64,000 nt of DNA from Coptis chinensis (lineage: Eukaryota > Streptophyta > Magnoliopsida > Ranunculales > Ranunculaceae), in assembly GCA_015680905.1 (NCBI GenBank), contig CM027377.1, forward strand, positions 64,253,501 through 64,317,500. Direction: 5' to 3'. The position numbers were made by a program, and so were the translations under genes. This document shows, one piece after another, positions 33,468-43,785 of the stretch. The notes below the pieces were generated by a model. That model had not been told where the DNA came from. It saw only the letters and a list, made by a program, of their open reading frames with translations, and did no database searches. Positions within the stretch are counted from its first letter, which is position 1. The number at the start of each line of letters is the position of its first letter.

Positions 33468-34639
33468 TGTGTGTTTTTTGTTGCAGGTCGTAGTTATTCG
33501 ATTTCCATGGGAGAAATCTATTTACATGAGTCAATTCAGATTTCTTGGTCAATTGAGGAAATCAATTTGCTTTCTCCTGTAATTTCCACATATTTATTCA
33601 GATTCATGTATATCATGAGAAACCCTAAAAGGTATGTTTTTTAGTTACATATTAAATTGGTGAGTTTTATTACAGTACTTCAGTTAGATTTAAGATTTAA
33701 GTCAATATCTGCTAAAGGGTTGGCAAAATTGTTCCATTGTCTGGTAAATATATTTGCTGACATTATTTTCCTTCCCATTTTCCTTTGTTTATGTCTGATT
33801 ATTATGAGGAGCTGGCGGATTGCTGTCATAGTTCAAGATTTCGGAAATGCAGGAATTCTGAAAAAAATAAAAACCGGAATTCCCACCCTTATTCCTCCTA
33901 TATTCTGGGTGCATTCCGAAATTTCATATTTTTCAACTGTTGAACCGAAATCCCGCATTTCTCAAAAACCAATATAATATGTGGCGGAATTCCCAGAAAA
34001 AACCAATAACCGCCTTAGTTGTTATGTAATATGTATTATATCAATGGATTGTGGTTATGATTACAGTGTCTTATTAACCTTACATATTGTCTTGTTCTGT
34101 TCTGTAATAACCATTGTCCTGGAGGGTCATTACTTACTTCCGCTTTGCCTACACTTATAATCCCTTTGCAACATCAAGAGCCTTCCAAAGTAGTTACATT
34201 TCTCATGCCTTTGGAAGTTATTAACATTGTAGAAATAACTTACAGGCTGCTTAGAGTTCCCACTATAGAAGTTGGCAAAGACATCATCCGATCCCCTGGA
34301 AACATCTTAACCATTATAAATAGTTACATACAAGCTGCTTACAGTTTGAATGATTGAAATTGACAGTGTCTGCTGTGACACCTCGATTTTTATAGAATCC
34401 GAATCAACCACAAATAAATATGGGTAATAAATATAGATATTTGCTCCATTTCCACGTCATTCAAATCCTACTAATCCCGAGGCATGAGGCGAGATCATAC
34501 CTTTCTGATAAACAGGCATTTAATTACAGCTAAAATTTTTTGAATAAGAATACTTGCATAAATCCAAAATGAATAACCTCCAAGTTACAATCATCCTGAT
34601 ATATTGAGGAATATCAGTCAGAAATAAAGATAAAGTAGA
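33468..34639. other. Second copy of the Ulp1-gene upstream flank
   Basis: Bases 33580-33830 and 34005-34130 match 14545-14905, including GAGAAACCCTAAAAGGTATG and ATTGTCTTGTTCTGTTC. An extra segment at about 33834-34005 separates the two halves here; it is rich in GGAATTCC and GAAATGC words in both orientations. After 34130 the Ulp1 coding region expected from 14885 is absent. A 70-codon frame at 34145-34357 is unconvincing. Confidence 0.55.
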
Positions 34640-35035
34640 ATGTCTCACTTACTAACTGAAAGTCCAACATACAATCAAAAAGGTCGAATCTCAAAAGAAA
34701 ACAACTCCTATGCAAAGGCAGCTACTCTAACTATGGAAGTGCGGATTTTGGAAGAGTACAATATCCCCAAATGGAGTAAACCATTAACGTATTGCATGGA
34801 CCATTTGTCCAGTAATATACCTCACCCAAACTTTGTTGACTTAATTTCCAAACACATCGGTGTTTTTAACAGTGATAGGAACATCATGCAATACAATTTA
34901 ACCTACAATTTAACTACACGGGAGATGATATCAGACAAAGAAATCCCAACAACAGGCATGCAAGATTTTCTTTCAATTCTGCCAATTATGTCCGACTTCG
35001 ATGCGCGTGAATTGCTCCTCAGAGAACCCTCCTAG
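34640..35035 (+). pseudogene. C-terminal FBA-type fragment, plus strand
   Basis: A 131-codon open frame with EVRILEEYNIPKWSKPLTY, HPNFVDLISKHIGVFNSD, TREMISDKEIPTTG and ILPIMSDFDARELL. It aligns with the C-terminal half of the minus-strand F-box gene (VL.E....WS.P, HP.F..L....I.VF, IPT.G, MSDF.A). No F-box precedes it on the plus strand, so it is a fragment. It is directly followed by the tail of the Ulp1-type gene. Confidence 0.55.
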
Positions 35036-35345
35036 GGTTGGCCGAAAAGTTGCGAAGAATGGGAATCACCTGCCGTCTCTTCATAGAGTGTCTCCGGTCT
35101 TGCTTCTCTAGCTTTTCATTTCGTTTTCGTATTGGGCCATCTTTGTTTGTAACTTATCTTATTTTTACGATTTAATTGAACCCATTAGTAATGGTTAATT
35201 TCCTTACGACATCATATGGATGTAGTAAGACATTATAAACTGTGACTAGATTGCAATTCATGTTATAGAGCGGTAAGATTCCCTTCGTCACTACATTGGG
35301 CTACAAGTAACATATTCAACGCTTAATGGTTGTTGACAGAAGAAT
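35036..35345 (+). pseudogene. Tail of a Ulp1-type gene (second copy)
   Basis: Matches 20590-20895: GGGAATCACCTGCCGTCTC (NHLPSLHR) followed by the shared 3' sequence through GGTAAGATTCCCTTCGTCAC. The catalytic part is absent. It abuts an FBA C-terminus, as also at 13797-14100. Confidence 0.55.
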
Positions 35346-35773
35346 TGAAGTACAAAATAGAAATTAACATGAACCCTAAACACCTGCATAAATTCCGAAG
35401 CTACCATACACATGAACACTTGCATAAACAAGTAAGATGATATCGACACTAACCTCCACATCTAGAAATATTCCAACATAACATGAAACAAACAAGCAAT
35501 GGGACCATTATGCCATGTTACACATTTTCAAGATGAACTATCTGATGAATCTAATAGAACACTTTTTAGCTGTTTTAATTTGCGCTTCTGCTTACGAGAG
35601 CAAGCAACCACCTGTAGATATTTTTGGCGCAAATATGCAACGTCCAAGTCTGCCTTCGCCTGTGCTCTTTTCAACATGATATCGGTTTCACAGACAAATA
35701 AATCCAGCTTGCCATAGAGAATATCTAACTCTTTCTCGCCTACCAGACCCATTTCTCTCTTTAACTTCCCATT
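35346..35773 (-). other. Small open frame of unknown nature left of E3
   Basis: A 74-codon minus-strand frame with an ATG (35752-35528): MGLVGEKELDILYGKLDLF, then KRAQAKADLDVAYLRQKYL, a basic KQKRKLKQL patch and a Ser/Asp tail. It looks helical and charged and could be an exon or the end of a longer protein. I do not recognise it; no neighbour supports a function. The rest of the stretch shows nothing. Confidence 0.3.
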
Positions 35774-37260
35774 TGATAAGAGCCCAAAACTATAGTTTTA
35801 ACCCCTTAACAATAATGCTTTTAGACCAATTATGCTAGTAATAAATAAGAGTTAATACTGATTACGTGTTTTTATGTATTTCAGGCATTGAAGTCAATTA
35901 TGTGCAGAAATGTGTCACTTTGGTGAGATAAAGGAGCAAGGGTTGGTTGCTAAGAAGTTTTGTGATTAAAGGCTAAGGTCAAAGGAGAAAAAGCCTTTAT
36001 AAATCCCGGTCAAAGCTGAAAAGTCAAAGTCAACGCGGGCAGAAACAACACACAAAAGTCAGCAGAACTTCCAGAGGCCATATCTTTAGACTCAAACCTC
36101 CGAATTGGTCCTACCTTTTGTCAAAACGACTGGCTCGGAAAGATATTTCCAATGGTCTAAGCCTTGACCCAATCAGAGGAGCAAAAGTGGACAAAAAGTC
36201 TGCTGAAGTCAAATTCGCCTAGAAAGGGGTCTGTGGACTGAAGAAATTGGGCTTTGGGCTCGATTTTCAATCCTAAAACATGGCTCCTCAGCCAATGCAC
36301 AAAAATGTGGATATGGTCTCCTCCATTTCAACACACAAGACTTAACTCTTAAAAAATACTTAGTTTAGGTAGCAAGTAGCCATTAGAGCAGAGTTTTAGA
36401 TCTAGTTTTCTCTCCATTAATTAGTTTTTCATATCTTGTTTTAGATTTAGTTTACCTTTCAATTAATTAGAGTTAGAACAAGTAAATGATTAATTGAGAA
36501 TCATATTTAGTTTTATAATAACGTATTAGTTTTTAATTCCGATTTAGTTTATTGATTAGAATTAATTTCAATCTTAGTTGTTAATCATTTCATAGGTATT
36601 AGTTTAGTTTTGAATTATTGATTAGAATCTTTATATTATGTCTTGTTTAAATTCAATTGGAAATGATATCATAATGATTCTAGGGTAAACCTCCATTAGA
36701 GGGGTTTGAGGAAGCCTTGATGAAGCTTGATCTTAGTTAACAAAGAAATCGTCGTGATAATCTATTCAATTCTAGAGAGTAATTAGTTCACCATGAGAAT
36801 GGGTTTGATTGCTTCACATTCTAGTTATTATTTGGTAGAGATTTCCATGAATAATTAGGGATTAGAATTACCAATTTGTTATGCAAAATCATTTCGGTTT
36901 GGATTGCGACATTTCTTTGTTAGTTGATTAAGTTGGGTTAAGGTGGAATCAATCCCCCCTAATTCTTTATCTAGATTCAATTTAGCATTTTATAGTTGAA
37001 TTATCGTATCGTTAGTATAATTTGCATCGTAGTATAATTTCTTTCGTAAAACTCTCATTGACTTTGGATAGGACCAATAATCTTAGAAAACGCTAATATT
37101 AAAGAACTAGGAGTGGAACGAATCTTCTATTCCAACTCTATTTCAATAGTATAGTAGAAAACTTTGATAAAACCTTAGTAGAAAATAGTTTTAATTATTT
37201 TACTTACGTTTAATTTTTATCATTTATTCTTGAGTAAAACTATTCATTTTACGTTTATCA
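35774..37260 (+). repeat. 5' LTR of E3
   Basis: 1487 bp, start TGATAAGAGCCCAAAACTA, end CGTTTATCA. Confidence 0.9.
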
Positions 37261-37262
37261 AA

Positions 37263-37280
37263 TGGCACCGCTGCCATCTT
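37263..37280 (+). promoter_or_regulatory. Primer-binding site of E3
   Basis: TGGCACCGCTGCCATCTT, two bases after the LTR, tRNA-Asp type and identical to that of E2. Confidence 0.85.
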
Positions 37281-37404
37281 AGTTCCCGTTAGTATTGTTT
37301 TCTTTAGTATTGTTAGTCTTCCAAAGTCCCATAACCCACCAACCCTTGTTTGATTTTAACTGTGGTTGTTTGTTTCAGAACTGAATTTTTCCTCGCAGAA
37401 ATAA

Positions 37405-37630
37405 ACGGAGCGCGACCTGCACCCTACTAAGGCAAAACTCGAGCGCCCCTCGCGCCTAAGCACCTGGAACTTGAGTTTTACCAGAGCGCGACCCGCGCCT
37501 TGCCAAGGCAAACCTCGAGCGCCCCCTATGCCTAAACGCCTGGAACTCGAGCGCCCCCCGTGCCTAAGCGCCTTGAACTTGGGTTTTACCTAAGCGCGAC
37601 CTGCGCCTTGCTAAGGCAAAGTTCGAGCGC
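37405..37630 (+). repeat. GC-rich tandem words in the E3 leader
   Basis: Irregular tandem units built from GAGCGCGACCCGCGCC, TTGCCAAGGCAAA, CTCGAGCGCCCC and CTAAGCGCCTGGAACT. The core GCGCG-ACC-CGCGC can fold into a 5-bp GC hairpin. The E4 insertion cuts the array at 37631. Confidence 0.75.
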
Positions 37631-39222
37631 TGATAAGTGCTCAAAAAGTGCAATTTAACCCTCGATTATGCCTCTTGTTTAGCCATCTTAGTGGACTAAT
37701 AGTGCTTGTAAGTTATGTTTTATGATTCTACAGGTGAAAGAGAGAGTTTTGTGGAATATTAGAGAAAAAGGGGTAAAACGGAGCAATTCAGAGCATTAAG
37801 GATCACATGGGAAGCCCGTGGACAATCATGGAGAAGGCCAAGGAATTAAAGCTATTAAAGATGGGACTTGGACCTATTTTAAAGCCTATTTGGAAGCCTA
37901 AGGTCAAAGGATTCGTTACTTGGACCAAAGCTCATAAAAGAGGATAGAAGGATAGAGCAGAAGGGATAAAATCGACTTTCGTGTTTGGGACGCATGTATC
38001 ACGCATCCAGACGTACTGCTCGCGTCTGAGACGCATGGATTGCTTGTTCAGATGCATGGATCGTGTGTCTAGACGCATGAAATGACAATGTAGCCAATTT
38101 TTTCTCAATTTTGGAGGCGAAGTTGGACTCTAAAAGAAGTCTATTTGTATTAGGAAACAAATGACGGTTTGGAATGCTTCTAGAGCTCATTGTAACCCCT
38201 ATAAATAAAGGACCTAAGTGCCTCATGTATTTTTCCAATTCACTTATGTTCTTGTCTCCAGAAGTTGAGGCAAAGAGAGATTAATAATAAAAGATCGGTT
38301 TTAACTAGCTGAGTCTTAATAAATTAGTCTTTCTAGTCTTATGTTCTTCGACTCTTTTTCTTCTCGTTCTTCGTGTTCTTCCTTCTATATGGAAGGCTAA
38401 TCTTCTCCTTCAAGGGAGGAGATGAAGCCGATACTTAAAGTTTAATGATTCTTCTGGTTCATGGTGTTTTTCAATCAGGTTAGTTCTTTATGTTTTTGTT
38501 ATTAGTCCCATTGCCCACACCAGGGGATGGAAGTATAGAATAAGGTTTATGTTTTGCAATATTAATATCATGCTAGTGTTCTCTACTTTTCTTCTAGTAG
38601 TATAGTTCTTTAGAGTTAGGGAAGTATTTTTTGTGTTGCCTTAGGGGTAGCTCAGGGAGTGGCTGCCTAGGGGAAGTATTCTTTGTGTTTGCCTTAAGTG
38701 GTGATTCATTGAATGGCCGCTCTATTAGGAAGTAATCCTTTATATTGCTCTTGGTAATACATTGAATGGCTGCCCGAGCTTACATAAAAGGAAAGAAAAT
38801 ATTAATAGCATAAACATAAGAACAACCTTAAGTAGAGTTAATGGTTAACGATGTTTCGCCCAAGAGGGCATCGACACTCGCTCGATTGCCTAATTGTAGT
38901 CTACTTGTAAGAACAACCATGAAGCAAAAGATCATAGATTAAAAGTATTGGTGGATTCTAATCTCTTGAATTCCCTCTCCTATAAATTCCCAATAGTTTA
39001 GTTAATTTAGTTTAGTTTAGCATTAGAATCTAAAATCTCTACAGTCATAGTTTTTAATCCCTTAAACCCCCATTCCAGTCCTGTCCTTCACATAACATAC
39101 ACTTAAAAGTGGAACGATACCCTACTCATCCTTTATTTATTGAGGGATAATTAGGTTTTGATACGATTTTATTTTGTTCAACGACCATACACCATCTACA
39201 TACACAAAAAGAGACAAGGTCA
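37631..39222 (+). repeat. 5' LTR of E4
   Basis: 1592 bp, start TGATAAGTGCTCAAAAAGTG, end AAGGTCA. It matches 59999-60205 at its start. A TATAAATA box lies at 38200-38207. The family differs from the TGATAAGAGCCC LTRs but shares the TGATAAG start. Confidence 0.85.
37984..38084 (+). repeat. GACGCATG-type tandem repeat in the E4 LTR
   Basis: Four to five irregular units of about 20-27 bp: GACGCATGTATCACGCATC, CTGAGACGCATGGATTGC, CAGATGCATGGATCGTG, CTAGACGCATG. Upstream of the TATA box by about 120 bp. Confidence 0.7.
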
Positions 39223-39224
39223 AA

Positions 39225-39242
39225 TGGCGCTGTTACCATTTT
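39225..39242 (+). promoter_or_regulatory. Primer-binding site of E4
   Basis: TGGCGCTGTTACCATTTT, two bases after the LTR, closest to the tRNA-Asp type used by Athila. Confidence 0.75.
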
Positions 39243-39759
39243 AAGTTGTTTATGTTTAACGTTTTCTTTCAAGATTAGAATTTTGGATCTTGAGGTAATT
39301 TTAGCCGCATCATCCATCCTTTTAAGAAAGAAAGAAGCCTGAATGACATCATGAAGACAAGATATACCATCCAGGTTAGTTGAATCTTCATTCTTTTTAT
39401 TTCATTCTTAGTATAGTTGCATCATAGTTTAGTTTTATTGCTTTATAGTATAATTGCATTTATGACCTTTTCAACAATTGAAGTTGTAAGCCAACACAAC
39501 GAAACATCAAACTCTAGTGTTTCTTGTCTGAATCTTGACAAATGGACTATCGTCTGTGGGAAGTGGTACTTAAGAAATCCAAGTGATTCACCAAAACCCT
39601 AGAAGAGACAGCTTTAGACAATGGGCTAGATACTAGCTGCAAAGCCCAACCCAGTTGAAGGAAAGTAGTTTTACATTTTAGTATAATTTAGAATAGTTGC
39701 ATATTATTTAAGCATTGTAGGATAGTTTTTCGTCATTTTTGCATAGCATTTTCTAGTGT
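39243..39759 (+). other. Leader of E4
   Basis: 517 bp without a convincing gene between primer site and gag ATG; a 61-codon frame at 39417-39602 is probably chance. Confidence 0.5.
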
Positions 39760-41053
39760 ATGCCCCATCGTCCATATCATCGTCCGGTAAGAACACAACA
39801 GTGGACAAGATTCAACAACCGACTCACAAGAATACTAGACGAGATTGATACAATGGTCGCACGCAATTATGGAGGTGTTGTGGACACCAATAATCCTGAA
39901 GCTATCCCACCCATGCAAGCACAACAGAGGAAGAAGCTGAGTGATTTCTATTCACCAATCATTGGAGACCCACCATGTAGTATTGTTTTTCCAGAGACAG
40001 AAGCTAACCAGTTTGAACTTAGAGCATCAGTAATCTCTATGCTTCCAAAGTTCAATGGTTCAGGCAATGTTCAGCCTTATGTTCACATGAACAAATTTCT
40101 ATCAGTCCTCAGAACTTTCAAGAACCAGAATATCAGGGATGAGAGTATCAAGTTAATTTTTTTTCCACTCTCAATCGAAGGTAAAGCATCCTAATGGTTA
40201 ACTGCACAACCAATCAATTCAATCAACAACTGGGAGAAGTTGAGAACAAAGTTTATGAACAAGTTCTACCCACCCCAGAAGACAGATGACATGCAGCAAG
40301 CCATCAATAATTTCAAAGGGAAGGTGATTGAAGAATATCATCAAAGCTGGGAGAAATTCAATAATCTGCTAGTCTTATGTCCACATCATGGTTATGATAA
40401 GAGCACACTGGCTCATTTTTTCTTTCGATGACTTTCTACTATGAACAAGCAGATGATACAGTCAATGCACCAAGGTAAGTTTGCATCAATGGATGGAGAG
40501 GAAGCCTACAACTTTCTCGAGAATTTAGCTGAAGACACTATACAATGGAGTACTAGCAATGAGGACGTAGCTAGAGTGGAGGGGGTGCCGAAGCAATTTG
40601 GCAACCAAATTCAAGAAGACCCAAATCAAGCGATGCTATCAATTATGGCAAGCCTATCAACAAGACTTGAAACTCTAAACATGAAGTTTGATCAGCTCTC
40701 CATAAATCCTCCAAAAGCAAACTCAGCCAACCAAGCCTTGTTATGCCATTTGTGAGCTATATTCTGATGAAGGCCACACCACAGAAGAGTGTTCGTACTA
40801 TCTGGATACTAATGCAGAGGCATGTAGTATCAACTCTTTTGGAAGAAATAACCAGTTCAATCAGGGATAGAATTATTGGAAGCCATAAAATACAAATCAG
40901 AGGAATTTTCCTCTAGGATTCCAAAATCAGTCTAATCAATTCCAGAATAACCAATATCAGTTCCAAGACCGCCAGCAACCATACAGAAATGAACAGTCAT
41001 ACCAGAACCATCAATACCAAGCCAACACAAACAGAGAGTTAGTACTAGATCTT
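39760..41053 (+). pseudogene. E4 gag, with in-frame stops
   Basis: Starts at the ATG at 39760 (MPHRPYHRPVRTQQWTRF). One frame continues to 40755 through stops at 40192-40194 and 40429-40431. Athila gag blocks are visible: QQRKKLSDFYSPIIGDPP, FELRASVISMLPKFNG, LRTFKNQNIRDESIKLIFFP, then WLTAQPINSINNWEKL, KFMNKFYPP, KFNNLLVLCPHHGY, GEEAYNFLENLAEDT. After a frameshift a degenerate knuckle reads CAICELYSDEGHTTEEC (about 40750-40795). Gag forms the particle. Two nonsense codons and a frameshift inactivate it. Confidence 0.82.
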
Positions 41054-42613
41054 ATGAGTGGATATATTGTCCCAACGCCTCAGTCGAGCAAAGCAGTTAT
41101 CCCACATCTAGAAGAAGCTATCACCACCATTGTCAATGAGCTGAAACAGACAAATCAAAGAACCCAAAAGTTAGAGAGTAACTTTAGTGTCATTCAAGGC
41201 CAGATAGGGCAAATCGCTGCCGCCTTGATAGAGAGATCAAAATGAGCATTACCAAGCCAGTCGGAGCCAAATCGGAAAGGAAGAGGTGTCTTACAAGTAG
41301 ATAACCTAGAGATTACTCATGACCAAGTTAATTTTGTCACCACTCTGAGGTCAGGCAAAAAAGTTGATAATAAGATTGTCTATGAACTAGGAAAAGATTC
41401 TGCGGAGCCTAAGGTACCTTATGTCCCCACCATCCCACCCAGTTCTAACATTCCAGATATATCTAGTGTTGTGCCACCTGCTGAAGAAACTGTTTCAAAA
41501 GAAGTTGAAAGAACTACTATGGAAGTAAGTAAGAAAAAGCCATCACGAGTAACTCCACCTGTCACTCCACTATCTGTTACCAAGCCAACCAAACCCGAAA
41601 GAAGAGAATCGATATTGAAGAATCCGCCAGCACCATTTCCTTCGAAACTAGTGAATACCAGAAAGAATGACCAGTACATGGAGATTTGCGATGTATTTCA
41701 GAATTTGCATATTAATATCCCATTTCTGACCGCCATCAAGCAAGTTCCCTCGTATGCCAAATTCGTGAAAGATCTAGTGAAGAAGAAGACCAACATTCCG
41801 AAAGAAGCTTTTATCGCTCAAAGATGTTCATCGTACCTACAGAATTTAGCGGTTGTGAAACTAAAAGATCCTGGAAGTCCAACTGTTACATGTAGAATTG
41901 GAGATTCTTTGGAGGAGCAAACTTTATTAGATTTGGGTGCCAGTGTGAATATTCTACCATATTTCGTCTACGAGAAGTTGGGATTGAAGGATCTAAAACC
42001 GACTGATGTTACTTTACCGTTTGCAGATAGATCAGTAAAGATACCTAAAGGAATCATTGAAGACGTCATAGTCAAGATCGAAGATTTCTATTATCCGGTT
42101 GATTTCATAGTACTCGACACAAAACCTACATCTAGTAGGCGGATAACAATCATTCTAGGCAGACCATTCTTGGCCACTGCAAATGCACTCATTAACTGTC
42201 GAAACGGTAATATGATGTTATGCTTTGGTAATATGAGAGTCGAGACCAATGTTTTCCATATGTTACAACAACCACAGGAGGTATGTGCTGTGAACGAGGT
42301 ATGCATGATTGAAGCATTAGCACAGGATTATCTGACTCATTCATATCCTGCTGATGAGTTGTTGAAAGCTCATACAGACTCGGACTATGAGGAACTTAAT
42401 GTCGAGGCAATCAATGCGATTTCGGATTCATCACCTGTCATGGATGACAACAAGTTCAAAGAAAAGTTTGAATCGCCTATGCCTGATGGACCATCTAAAG
42501 AGCTTAAGAAGGAGCCGCCTAAGCTAGAATTGAAGCGTTTGCCGTCTACACTCAAGTATGTTTTCTTGGGAGATTTGGGAACCTACCCAAGAGTCATTGC
42601 ATCGATTTGGTGA
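41054..42613 (+). pseudogene. E4 gag C-terminus and aspartic protease
   Basis: One frame from 41054 with a TGA at 41243-41245, open from 41471 for 380 codons. It contains a Gln/Asn-rich coil (LKQTNQRTQKLESNFSVIQG), FVTTLRSGKKVDNK, a Pro/Thr-rich segment, then KLVKTR-like and FLTAIKQVPSYAKFVKDLV. The protease motif is DLGAS in LLDLGASVNILPYFVYEKLG (about residues 157-170), followed by ADRSVKIPKGIIEDV and ILGRPFLATANALI. DLGA instead of DTGA is common in Athila proteases. A frameshift near 42600 separates it from RT. Confidence 0.85.
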
Positions 42614-43250
42614 GGAGCAGGAATCCAGGTTAGTAGCACTTTTAAAGGAATACAAGTCAGCCATAGGTTGGACAATTGATGATATCAAGGGGATCAGCCC
42701 TATGATAGTTCAACATAGGGTTCATTTAGAAGAGGATTCCAAGACTTCTAAGCAACCACAGAGGAGGCTTAATCCAAAGATGAAGGAAGTAGTTCGAGAA
42801 GAGGATGTCAAACTTCTTGATGCCAGCATTATCTACCCTATTTCTGATAGTCAATGGGTTAGTCCAGTTCAAGTTGTGCCAAAGAAGTCCGGAACCACAG
42901 TAATCGAGAATGAGAACAATGAGTTGATTCCAACTAGGATTCAGACTGGATGGAGAGTTTGCATCGATTACAGGAAGTTGAATAGCGCATCGAGGAAAGA
43001 TCATTTTCCATTGCCTTTCATCGATCAGATGTTAGAAAGATTAGCTGTACAAGCTTACTACTGCTTTCTTGATGGTTACTCAGGATATTTTCAGATCTAT
43101 ATTCACCCTGAGGACCAAGAGAAGACCACATTCACATGTCCTTTTGAGGATTGTCTGCACCATCTCTCCTTAGTCCTTAAATGCTGTTGCGATACCAACT
43201 TAGTTCTGAAGAATTCCTACAAAGTGGAACCTAGTGGGTGGGAATACTAG
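42558..43250 (+). pseudogene. E4 reverse transcriptase, catalytic motif removed by an in-frame deletion
   Basis: A 230-codon frame. N-terminal RT blocks are clear: LVALLKEYKSAIGWTIDDIK, HRVHLEEDSK, WVSPVQVVPKKSG, WRVCIDYRKLNSASRKDHF, PLPFIDQMLERLA and CFLDGYSGYFQIYIHPEDQE with KTTFTCPFED. The frame then jumps to CLHHLSLVLKCCCDTNLVLK. In E5 and relatives about 60-70 residues lie between these blocks, including RMPFGLCNAP and the FMDDF active site. The frame stays open across the deletion and ends soon after. RNase H and integrase are missing. Confidence 0.85.
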
Positions 43251-43785
43251 TCTTGAGGATCTGACTATAAATGATTCAAAAGTCTTGAGAATCTGACTTT
43301 AAAAGACTCACATTATGTCTTGGGGATCTGACATAAAAATACCTAAAAAATTTGTTTCTTGAACTAATTCTTGATATTCGGCATCAATGGTAATATCCTA
43401 CCTTTTTCTCATCCATTTAATTTACTTCTTTATACATTGAGGTTAATGCATGCATAAGTAGGGGGAGGGTCTACTTGAGAAATGAATTTTGAAAATTAGT
43501 TTTCAAAAACAAAAATATTTTTGTTTCTATATCAATAGCATGAGAAAAATGAATTTTAATGATGAGTCTGGGATATATATTCTATACTGCTTAGTGTTGA
43601 ATTTGATAGATAGTTGATATTATTGATTTCATTACCACTTAGACTATTTATTATGCTCGGACATAGTTCTTGTTGATAGAATTCTTTATCAAGGCACCAC
43701 CATAATACTTGGTCAGTTTTGTGTACTTTTGCTAGAAGAGAAATTTAAACCCCTAGTAAACTGGAAGTAGAATTTTTAGATTTAG
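43251..43785 (+). other. E4 post-pol noncoding sequence, left of E5
   Basis: Three short units of the form GTCTTGAGGATCTGACTA (43250-43339). A related phrase occurs after the integrase in E5 (51690) and E2. Then AT-rich sequence without genes, ending TTTAG at the E5 insertion point. Confidence 0.65.

Larger units (their letters stand above)
35774..37630 (+). mobile_element. E3: Athila-type element, 5' LTR, primer site and leader only
   Basis: A 5' LTR (35774-37260), AA, a tRNA-Asp-type primer site (37263-37280) and 350 bp of leader are present. The leader is then cut at 37631 by the LTR of E4. The rest of E3 should lie beyond the right edge of the window, after the E4 and E6 insertions. Confidence 0.85.

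Noticed and set aside
32762-33644. Plus-strand frames across the F-box gene
   Set aside because: They are shadows of the minus-strand F-box gene; the Leu-rich run at 33360-33470 is the complement of its Asn-rich N-terminus.
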